DNA of 37,460 bases from JAXJYR01 sp964593515 (GTDB lineage Bacteria > Bacillota_I > Bacilli_A > Erysipelotrichales > Erysipelotrichaceae), in the NCBI GenBank assembly GCA_964593515.1, contig CAZQJH010000003.1:1-37460 (forward strand). Reading direction: 5' to 3'. The notes beneath the pieces were generated by a model that did not search any database, was not told the origin of the DNA, and saw only the letters and a program-made list of their open reading frames with translations. The position numbers and the translations under genes were made by a program. Every line of letters begins with the position of its first letter. Position 1 is the first letter of the stretch. Shown here in pieces: positions 16,208 through 20,989 of the stretch.

Positions 16208-16210
16208 TTT

Positions 16211-16224
16211 TCACGTCTACGTGT
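16211..16224. promoter_or_regulatory. Operator-like palindrome (terS leader)
   Basis: TCACGTCTACGTGT matches ACACGT-NN-ACGTGT at 11 of 12 defined positions and lies 4 nt before the structured repeat copy A. Confidence 0.55.
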
Positions 16225-16226
16225 AT

Positions 16227-16347
16227 GAAGTAGTAAAAGTAGTTGTTTTTCAGTTTTTACAGTAACTTTCGCTAGTAGAGCCCCTACTATAAAAAGTTAC
16301 CGCAAAAATTGATTTTCAACTACTTCTACTACTGTAATAAGAATAAG
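16227..16347 (+). repeat. Structured leader repeat, copy A (upstream of terS)
   Basis: The sequence can fold into one long rod: a 17-bp outer stem AGTAGTAAAAGTAGTTG (16229-16245) with 16317-16333 (one mismatch), CAGTTTTT with AAAAATTG (16251-16258/16304-16311), GTAACTTT with AAAGTTAC (16262-16269/16293-16300), and TAGTAG with CTACTA (16273-16278/16284-16289) around an AGCCC loop. Copy B at 19479 shares the outer stem, the GTTACCGCAAAAATT box and the ACTACTGTAATAAGAATAA end, but has a different apical stem. It is either a regulatory RNA leader or a DNA-level binding region with a weak promoter (TTGATT-18-TGTAAT) at its 3' end. Confidence 0.7.
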
Positions 16348-16369
16348 AATTAGAAAGGAGACTTTTACA

Positions 16370-17083
16370 ATGAACATTGACGAATTACTGGGCGGTAGTG
16401 GTGTAACCACTAGCGAGGAGACTGTTTCAGAGGGTACAGCTACGACTATTCCCGAGGAGAAAGCGGAGCTTGCACCTGTTGAGAAAGAGACGAAACCGAA
16501 GAAAAAGAAGGGAAAGCCGAGGGGCGGCAACTCTCCTGTCATTGGTATGAATGGGTATGACCTTGAGCCGGGGGACAACACGAAGTTCCTCATGGTGCAG
16601 ATGGAGCTATTCAACATGCCTAACATAGACCTTGAGAATGTCGAGGAGGTACAACAGCGTCTCTCCGACTATTTTGCGTTGTATGCGAGAAATGACATGA
16701 AACCGACTGTTGCTGGTATGGCATTGGCATTGAACGGACATTCGAGACAATGGTTATGGGCTGTATGTAATAACAAACCTGTCAACGGACAGGGTGATAT
16801 GTGTGCGTTGCCGCCAGCCATCTCTGACGCTATAAAAAAGGCACGATTTTTGCTCGAAAATTTGTGGGAATCTTACATGAGTAGCGGCAAAGTCAACCCT
16901 GTTGCTGGAATCTTCCTCGGCAAGAACAACTTCGGCTACCAAGACAAGACAGAGTACGTTCTCACTCCTAACACCAACAACGACAACGACTATTCCGCTG
17001 ACGAGATCAGAGAGCGATACATCGCCGCAGACCAGCAGAAACGACTATCGACTATCAACTCTGACGAGGATCAGAACGACTAG
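16370..17083 (+). CDS. terS: Terminase small subunit (probable)
   Basis: 237 residues behind AAAGGAG. A long charged, disordered N-terminus (residues 1-55, Lys/Glu/Pro-rich) precedes a helical DNA-binding core with PTVAGMALALNGHSRQWLWA near residues 104-123 and AIKKARFLLENLWESYM near 147-163. It ends in NPVAGIFLGKNNFGYQDKTE near 171-190, a pattern typical of small terminase proteins of Firmicutes phages. It would recognise the packaging site and load TerL. TerL lies 3.9 kb downstream instead of next door. The last codons contain CGACTAT heptamer repeats that continue past the stop. Confidence 0.72.
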   Translation: MNIDELLGGSGVTTSEETVSEGTATTIPEEKAELAPVEKETKPKKKKGKPRGGNSPVIGMNGYDLEPGDNTKFLMVQMELFNMPNIDLENVEEVQQRLSDYFALYARNDMKPTVAGMALALNGHSRQWLWAVCNNKPVNGQGDMCALPPAISDAIKKARFLLENLWESYMSSGKVNPVAGIFLGKNNFGYQDKTEYVLTPNTNNDNDYSADEIRERYIAADQQKRLSTINSDEDQND

Positions 17084-17111
17084 CGACTATCGACTATCGA
17101 CTATCGACTAT
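17042..17111. repeat. CGACTAT heptamer repeats across the terS stop codon
   Basis: Two units lie inside terS (17042-17055). Five more lie at 17077-17111, where the first unit reads CGACTAG and supplies the terS stop codon. Because 7 is not a multiple of 3, unit gain or loss in the first pair would change the terS C-terminus and could extend it in another open frame to about 17372. Confidence 0.8.
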
Positions 17112-17148
17112 AAACTCACTTCCGGGGCTACGGTCTCGGGGTGGGTTT
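17112..17148 (+). terminator. Possible terminator after terS
   Basis: AAACTCAC (17112-17119) pairs with GTGGGTTT (17141-17148) over 8 bp with one G.T; the loop is G+C-rich, and a T-rich stretch with another small stem follows at about 17151-17175. The U-tract is broken, so the call is tentative. Confidence 0.35.
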
Positions 17149-17149
17149 C

Positions 17150-17535
17150 TGATCGAGATTTTTCCTCGTTATTTTCTTCACAAGTCCCCAGCACTCCACC
17201 GCTTCACCCCGGCAGAGCGTCCGAGGGTGTCCCGGTCGGCTCTCGTGGGCTGTTGCTGGTGTGCCCTCTGTGGCTCGCTGTAGGGCTCTGTGGCGGCTTT
17301 TCTGCTGTGGGTGGTATATCTATACCTTCGCACCGTTTCGGGGCTCTGTGGGGCTTTCTGTGGGCTCTGTGAGGGTGTCCCGGTTTCGGGTGTGGCTCTG
17401 TGGCTCGCTCTCGTGCCCTCTGTGGGCTCTGATCCTCTCGCTGGTGCTGGTGTACCTGTGGAGCGTTCCGGGCTCTCTGTGGGGCTGTGAGAGCACGAGA
17501 AAAGCCGCCCACGAGGAGCGGCAGAACAGGCGAAA
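17150..17535. other. G/T-skewed, G+C-rich intergenic region I
   Basis: About 390 nt with strong G+T bias on the + strand, full of GGGCTCTGTGGC-like words and almost lacking A, unlike the rest of the genome. Several frames are open only because stop codons need A; one contains a hydrophobic stretch (ALILSLVLVYLWSVPG), but no frame has a ribosome site. I cannot support a gene here. Region II at 18846-19190, on the other side of the minus-strand operon, has the same composition. Confidence 0.5.
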
Positions 17536-17540
17536 GAAAA

Positions 17541-17560
17541 CCCCGGGAGCGATCCCGGGG
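17541..17560. terminator. Bidirectional intrinsic terminator
   Basis: CCCCGGGA-GCGA-TCCCGGGG is a perfect 8-bp stem with a tetraloop. On the + strand it is followed by CTGTTTCTATTTATT; on the minus strand by TTTTCTTTC. It would end the minus-strand operon (last gene stops at 17656) and + strand read-through from terS. Confidence 0.8.
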
Positions 17561-17655
17561 CTGTTTCTATTTATTCATTTTTAATAAGTCCGCAATCAAT
17601 ACGAAGAAGAAAATAATAATACATAAGACAATAAACAATAGAGCCGCCCTCCCTT

Positions 17656-17919
17656 CTATGCTACCGTGAAACGCTTGTAACTGGTTTCTTTGCTGTACTT
17701 GGTGAACACGTCCGGGAGCTCCTTTTTTATTGCGGAGCTGTCGAGCCTTGAGCTCGTGACGGTCTTGTTTATGGCTTTCGCCGCTCCTTCGCTGTGGGTT
17801 TCATCGTCCCCCATAATGGCGAGAATGTCAGCCTTTAGGCTGTCGTTCATGGCTTCCAGCTCCTCGATCATTCTTTTATTTTCTCTGTACTCGTTGCAAA
17901 GTGTTTCAAATTTCGTCAT
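17656..17919 (-). CDS. 87-residue protein resembling the YqaJ exonuclease C-terminal module
   Basis: Third gene of the minus-strand operon, with GAGGAGGGC before ATG 17919. A helical start (NEYRENKRMIEELEAMNDSL) leads into a short basic and beta segment and then SSRLDSSAIKKELPDVFTKY, SKETSYKRFTV. The same order, a helical coil then a strand then an ending like EEALKADGIFDKY plus TQETSYRMTV, closes the YqaJ nuclease at 3664-4731. It may therefore be a stand-alone relative of that module that competes with, or modulates, the recombination nuclease. The resemblance is by eye; the function is unknown. Confidence 0.65.
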   Translation of the reverse strand: MTKFETLCNEYRENKRMIEELEAMNDSLKADILAIMGDDETHSEGAAKAINKTVTSSRLDSSAIKKELPDVFTKYSKETSYKRFTVA

Positions 17920-17932
17920 GTTTTCGCCCTCC

Positions 17933-18187
17933 TCATACTCTCATAATTTCGTCTAAATAATAGCGGCTGTGTCCCTTGTTTATATAAGCTCTGCCGCTGG
18001 TGGTATATTGTACCCGGTTACGATGGAAGCCCCACCGCTGACCCTCTGAACCGCTCCACGCTGTTATAAAATCGCTGTCGGCTCTGTCCTCGTCCTGTGG
18101 CTCGAATACCAACAGCCCGAAACAATTCGAGAGAGCCACAGCCCCAACAGGGGCGGCGGTCTCATATCTTTTATATAACGGTGTCAT
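17933..18187 (-). CDS. 84-residue protein, unknown function
   Basis: Second gene of the minus-strand operon. Its ATG at 18187 directly follows the upstream stop, with GAGGAGGTGG as ribosome site inside the end of the previous gene, so the two are coupled. The N-terminus reads MTPLYKRYETAAPVGAVALS with NCFGLLVFEPQDED following, and the C-terminus reads GRAYINKGHSRYYLDEIMRV; the protein looks like a compact beta-rich domain. I do not recognise a characterised family. Base composition is richer in G+C than the phage structural genes, consistent with separate acquisition. Confidence 0.65.
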   Translation of the reverse strand: MTPLYKRYETAAPVGAVALSNCFGLLVFEPQDEDRADSDFITAWSGSEGQRWGFHRNRVQYTTSGRAYINKGHSRYYLDEIMRV

Positions 18188-18703
18188 TTACTCCACCTCC
18201 TCGCAGTCAATGGCTATATCTGTTAAAACATAATCCCAGCTTGTACCCCAGTGAGTAACACCCCATAAATACATATCAAGAACCTCGTTATAATAAACAA
18301 TCTCGCCGCACTCCTCGAGGATACGAGCCCCCGGATCGCTCACGATGAACCACTGGTAAACCTCGCCGGGTTCGTCCTGTTCTCTCTCGAGCTCCTCGAT
18401 CTGCTCCTCGAGTTCTTCGATCTTGCGGCTGGTTTCTTCGTCCTGTTCCTCGGTGCTGTCCTCTGTGATCTGCTCCTCGAGCTCCTCGATCTGTTCTCTG
18501 ATTTCGTCGATCTCCTCGCTGTTGTCGATCATTCCGCTGACCTGTTCCCAGTAACCTAGATCGGCTCTCTGTGTCTGCTCCATAATGTCATTATTAAGAA
18601 CAGCGTCAAAGGCTTTCACCAGTGTTCCATAATCTACGAAACCGTTTTTGATCCCATACTCGCTCACCTTGTTACCATAAAAATAAATACTCTTTAATGT
18701 CAT
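18188..18703 (-). CDS. 171-residue very acidic coiled-coil protein, unknown function
   Basis: First gene of the minus-strand operon, ATG 18703 with AAGGAGGG upstream and a promoter further up. Residues 1-60 are a mixed domain (KSIYFYGNKVSEYGIKNGF). About 60-112 form a Glu-rich coiled coil with repeated IEELEEQI. The C-terminal domain contains YQWFIVSDPGARILEECGEI and MYLWGVTHWGTSWDYVLTDI. By my count there are about 47 acidic against about 10 basic residues, an extreme negative charge that raises the possibility of DNA mimicry, as in some anti-restriction proteins. That is inference only; I do not recognise a characterised family. Confidence 0.7.
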   Translation of the reverse strand: MTLKSIYFYGNKVSEYGIKNGFVDYGTLVKAFDAVLNNDIMEQTQRADLGYWEQVSGMIDNSEEIDEIREQIEELEEQITEDSTEEQDEETSRKIEELEEQIEELEREQDEPGEVYQWFIVSDPGARILEECGEIVYYNEVLDMYLWGVTHWGTSWDYVLTDIAIDCEEVE

Positions 18704-18740
18704 AATATTGACCCTCCTTGTAAAATAAAGATTATTTTTG

Positions 18741-18754
18741 ACACGTCCCCGTGT
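18741..18754. promoter_or_regulatory. Operator-like palindrome at the start of the P2 transcript
   Basis: ACACGTCCCCGTGT matches the 12-position consensus at 11 sites and lies where the minus-strand transcript from P2 should begin. Confidence 0.6.
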
Positions 18755-18762
18755 TCATTATT

Positions 18763-18791
18763 ATACTAACACGATTATGTGTATATGTCAA
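18763..18791 (-). promoter_or_regulatory. sigma70-type promoter P2 of the minus-strand operon
   Basis: On the minus strand TTGACA (18791-18786), a 17-bp spacer TATACACATAATCGTGT and TAGTAT (18768-18763). The spacer is nearly the same as that of P3 (TATACACACATACGTGT) and holds an operator-like ACACATAATCGTGT. Sites at 18741 and 18812 make three operators around one promoter. Confidence 0.75.
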
Positions 18792-18811
18792 TACTTTTTC
18801 TATAATTTTTT

Positions 18812-18825
18812 ACACGTTTACGTGT
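18812..18825. promoter_or_regulatory. Perfect operator palindrome upstream of P2
   Basis: ACACGTTTACGTGT is a perfect 6+6 palindrome 20 bp upstream of the P2 -35 box. An equally perfect copy lies at 19462. Confidence 0.65.
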
Positions 18826-18845
18826 TTCTTTTTCTGTGTTCGTTT

Positions 18846-19190
18846 TCTCAACAGAAACCGCACCCCGGGCGGCTGGTGTTCGTGGGTCTCCCATATAGCC
18901 GCACAGGATCGGCGGCAGTGCTCCGGGGCTGTGGCTCTGCTGGTGTGGCTCATGATCTGCTCCGGGTCGCTGTGGGTGTTCGTTGGTGTTCTCTGTGGGT
19001 GCGGTGTTGGTTGCTGGTGTCTGATCCTGTGGCTGGTGTCGTTCCCGGTGTGGGCTGTGTCCGATGATCTGCGAGCTGTGGGAGCGTGTCGCACCAGCTC
19101 GAGAGGGTCGGCGGCTGTACCCCCGGAGGGGGAACAGAGCCCGAGGGAAGCCGCCGAGGGAGTTGCGTAAATATCCCCAAAGAATAAAAA
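18846..19190. other. G/T-skewed, G+C-rich intergenic region II
   Basis: About 345 nt with the same G+T-rich composition as region I (CTGTGGCTCTGCTGG, GTTCGTTGGTGTTCTCTGTG). Long open frames exist on both strands because stops are rare in this composition; none has a ribosome site or a credible protein. One + frame holds a hydrophobic stretch CWCLILWLVSFPVWAV comparable with the one in region I. I see no tRNA or known structured RNA. Confidence 0.45.
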
Positions 19191-19213
19191 GGCTAAATCT
19201 TATCCTCCCCATA

Positions 19214-19242
19214 TTGACATATACACACATACGTGTTATACT
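19214..19242 (+). promoter_or_regulatory. sigma70-type promoter P3 for the HTH-recombinase operon
   Basis: TTGACA (19214-19219), a 17-bp spacer and TATACT (19237-19242). The spacer contains ACACACATACGTGT (19223-19236), an operator-like match at 10 of 12 positions. CTTATCCTC (19199-19207) lies just upstream, as around P1. This predicts autoregulation of the HTH gene behind it. Confidence 0.8.
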
Positions 19243-19263
19243 ATGACAAAAGGAGGTAACATC

Positions 19264-19485
19264 ATGGCAGTATTAAACAATTTCGAGCTCGATGTGAAAA
19301 TGAAATGTCTCGAAGAAGACATGACGCAACAGCAACTTGGTGAAGCCATTGGTTCGACAGGTCAGTACGTAAACCGTGTGATGAAGAAGAAAGAAGGTAT
19401 CGTGAACAAGACCTTTGTTGATATGATGGACGCTCTAGGGTACGATATTACCCTCACCTATACACGTAAACGTGTCGAGAAGTAG
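19264..19485 (+). CDS. Small XRE-like HTH regulator 1
   Basis: 73 residues from ATG 19264 behind AAAGGAGG; the earlier in-frame ATG at 19243 abuts the -10 box and would lie upstream of the transcript start. MTQQQLGEAIGSTGQYVNRV near residues 21-40 is a Cro/XRE-type helix-turn-helix, followed by FVDMMDALGYDITLTYTRKR. It has no extra domain, like lambda Cro-sized regulators. It is the first gene behind operator-bearing promoter P3, and its last codons contain the perfect palindrome at 19462. It is the best candidate for the protein that binds the ACACGT-NN-ACGTGT sites. Confidence 0.8.
   Translation: MAVLNNFELDVKMKCLEEDMTQQQLGEAIGSTGQYVNRVMKKKEGIVNKTFVDMMDALGYDITLTYTRKRVEK
19462..19475. promoter_or_regulatory. 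Perfect operator palindrome inside the end of the HTH1 gene
   Basis: ACACGTAAACGTGT is a perfect palindrome that encodes TRKRV near the end of HTH1 and sits 5 nt before repeat copy B, as the site at 16211 sits before copy A. Confidence 0.65.
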
Positions 19486-19600
19486 TAAAAGTAGTTGAAA
19501 ATCAGATTTTGCGTAAACTTTCTCTTAATACGTGCGTATCTAGCAAAAGTTACCGCAAAAATTAAAAAAGAACTACTTCCACTACTGTAATAAGAATAAT
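19479..19600 (+). repeat. Structured leader repeat, copy B (upstream of HTH2 and recombinase)
   Basis: The outer stem AGTAGTAAAAGTAGTTG (19481-19497) with 19570-19586 has about 14 of 17 pairs. GTAAACTTT (19513-19521) pairs with AAAGTTAC (19546-19553) with one bulged A. The apical stem ATAC/GTAT closes a GTGC loop (19528-19539). The box GTTACCGCAAAAATT and the 3' end ACTACTGTAATAAGAATAA match copy A exactly, while the apical stem sequence is unrelated yet still pairs. That pattern suggests selection on shape. Confidence 0.7.
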
Positions 19601-19618
19601 AAGAAGGAGGTCACAATC

Positions 19619-19837
19619 GTGAAGAAGATTATCAAAATGATTATGCTGTTACGTGGATTCACCAACGCTACGCTGGCTGAAAAGTGCGGATATACCTCAC
19701 CATCGGGTGTGAGCAACGTTATTAACCGTGAGTACAGTATGAAGGTCGAGAATCTGCTCAAGTTTATGGACGCTATGGACTGTGAAGTCGTAATCAGAAG
19801 CAAACTGGCAGATAAGAACGAGTGGGTGATTAAATGA
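19619..19837 (+). CDS. Small XRE-like HTH regulator 2
   Basis: 72 residues, GTG start at 19619 behind AAGGAGG. MLLRGFTNATLAEKCGYTSP followed by SGVSNVINREYSMKVENLLK reads as a Cro/XRE-type helix-turn-helix, with a C-terminal VVIRSKLADKNEWVIK. It overlaps the recombinase gene by 4 nt, so it is probably made together with the recombinase and may control it or the structured leader region. It resembles HTH1 in length and plan but the recognition helix differs, so a different operator (for example the TTATCC sites) is plausible. Confidence 0.75.
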   Translation: MKKIIKMIMLLRGFTNATLAEKCGYTSPSGVSNVINREYSMKVENLLKFMDAMDCEVVIRSKLADKNEWVIK

Positions 19838-20406
19838 TATACGGATATGCTCGTGTTTCTACAATTACACAGGCGAAGGACGGAAATAGCTTGAGCAGTC
19901 AGAGGGCGGCTCTGCTCTCTCACGGTTGCGAGGAGATTTACGAGGAAGCCTTTACTGGTATGACCGCAGAAAGACCCGAGCTTTCCAAAATTCTCGCCAA
20001 AATACAAAAAGGCGATGTGCTGGTTGTCACGAAGCTGGATAGATTCTCTCGAAGCGTGAGCGAAGGTGTGAAGCTGATTACCGAGCTGACTGAAAGACAA
20101 ATTGTCGTTGAGATTTTGAACATGGGTCGTGTGGATAACACCCCTATGGGAAAGCTCATGGTGACGATGTTACTCGCTTTCGCAGAGTTTGAGCACGATA
20201 ATATACTCGAGAGATTGTCAGATGGCAAGGCGGTAGCCAAGTCACAGGGCAAGAAAACAGACGGTAGATATGCGAAAAATCCTCCCGAGTTTGAATCATT
20301 CTATCGTTTGTGGAGAAATGGTAAGGTTACGGTCAAAGAAGCCTGTGAGGAGCTGAAAATCGGACGTACAACGTGGTATAAGTTAGCAAAGGAGGTAGAA
20401 TTATGA
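19834..20406 (+). CDS. Small serine recombinase (resolvase/invertase type)
   Basis: 190 residues. MIYGYARVS puts the catalytic Ser at residue 9. GDVLVVTKLDRFSRSVSEGV near residues 60-79 carries the conserved Arg residues, and MGKLMVTMLLAFAEFEHDNI near 106-125 is the long E-helix region. A C-terminal HTH (VKEACEELKIGRTTWYKLAK) would bind the crossover site. Length is that of resolvases and DNA invertases, not of large serine integrases. It might resolve genome multimers, invert a segment or act on the direct repeats A and B. No invertible segment with inverted flanks was recognised. It overlaps HTH2 and the lipoprotein gene by 4 nt each. Confidence 0.9.
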   Translation: MIYGYARVSTITQAKDGNSLSSQRAALLSHGCEEIYEEAFTGMTAERPELSKILAKIQKGDVLVVTKLDRFSRSVSEGVKLITELTERQIVVEILNMGRVDNTPMGKLMVTMLLAFAEFEHDNILERLSDGKAVAKSQGKKTDGRYAKNPPEFESFYRLWRNGKVTVKEACEELKIGRTTWYKLAKEVEL

Positions 20407-20780
20407 GGAAATTGATTCCTATTCTCTTGGTATTGTTACTATTAACCGGGTGTGGAAGCACACCACATAGCTTTGAATATGAGAAAACAGAAAATGTTAC
20501 ACTCTCCATCAATGAGGAGGACGTACAGTGTGTAGGAGTTTTCGGATCATACACGAATAATAGCTCCGAAAGTGCCTGTGCCGCAGACTGGATTTCAGTC
20601 AAAGCGTATCAGAACGGAGTTGAGCTTTCTCCTATCGTCCCGGCAGACGAGAAAACAGAAGGATATTTGCAGTGCGACAAGTTTATCCAGTCCGGGCAGA
20701 CAGAAAAAGTCGTGTATTTATTCACTCTCGAGGATTCCTCGGAAGTTTCTGTTGAGATAGACGGAAAGAAGGTGGAATAA
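20403..20780 (+). CDS. Lipoprotein, DUF5067-like
   Basis: 125 residues behind AAGGAGG. A lipoprotein signal (MRKLIPILLVLLLLTGC, lipobox LTGC, Cys17) is followed by a beta-rich domain with VCVGVFGSYTNNSSE-like pattern and ISVKAYQNGVELSPI, similar to DUF5067-type Firmicutes lipoproteins. It would be anchored on the outer face of the cytoplasmic membrane. A phage-encoded lipoprotein in a regulatory operon suggests superinfection exclusion or host-surface change during lysogeny, a role known for other phage lipoproteins; here it is inference. It overlaps the recombinase gene by 4 nt. Confidence 0.78.
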   Translation: MRKLIPILLVLLLLTGCGSTPHSFEYEKTENVTLSINEEDVQCVGVFGSYTNNSSESACAADWISVKAYQNGVELSPIVPADEKTEGYLQCDKFIQSGQTEKVVYLFTLEDSSEVSVEIDGKKVE

Positions 20781-20783
20781 CCT

Positions 20784-20912
20784 ATGAGAGTTCCACGAAG
20801 TTTCCTAGAAGGACTGATAATGTTCTTCCTACTGATACCGATTGCGGTGTATTATATTTTGAACTGGCTGATACGAGGAATTATCCTACTGATCGCCACA
20901 CTTAAAAATTAA
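20784..20912 (+). CDS. 42-residue single-pass or hairpin membrane protein
   Basis: ATG 20784 follows the lipoprotein stop by 3 nt, with GAAGGTGG upstream. The product is almost wholly hydrophobic after a short basic start: LIMFFLLIPIAVYYILNWL, then RGIILLIATLKN. This gives one long or two short membrane segments. A partner of the lipoprotein in superinfection exclusion, or a small holin-like peptide, are both possible. No endolysin is nearby, which weighs against a lysis role. It is read directly from the sequence. Confidence 0.6.
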   Translation: MRVPRSFLEGLIMFFLLIPIAVYYILNWLIRGIILLIATLKN

Positions 20913-20926
20913 AAAGAGTAAATGAC

Positions 20927-20969
20927 AGAGGGTGCGTTATCGCAGATATTGTGGTAACGCACTCTTTTT
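20927..20969 (+). terminator. Intrinsic terminator between the regulatory operon and terL
   Basis: GTGCGTTA (20932-20939) pairs with TAACGCAC (20955-20962), extended by AGA/TCT across a 2-nt bulge, followed by TTTTT (20965-20969). Sequence and shape resemble the hairpin upstream of portal at 22736. No promoter is visible between it and terL, so read-through or antitermination would be needed for terL expression. Confidence 0.7.
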
Positions 20970-20989
20970 ATGTACAGGAGGTGTTTCGA

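Noticed and set aside
17042..17111. Short tandem repeats considered as a CRISPR array
   Set aside because: Seven-base units without spacers; not a CRISPR.
17261..17584. Open frame with hydrophobic segments in G+C-rich region I
   Set aside because: GTG start without a ribosome site; the frame crosses the bidirectional terminator; openness is explained by composition.
18775..19230. Long minus-strand open frame of 151 codons and several other frames in G+C-rich region II
   Set aside because: Composition lacks A on the + strand, so stops are rare in every frame; no ribosome site, Pro/Arg/His-rich nonsense-like product, and it overlaps promoters P2 and P3.
19243..19263. ATG at 19243 as start of HTH1
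   Set aside because: It directly abuts the -10 box of P3, upstream of the expected transcript start; ATG 19264 has AAGGAGG.
20951..20989. Upstream GTG as terL start
   Set aside because: It lies within the terminator stem; TTG 20990 has AGGAGGTG at ideal spacing.
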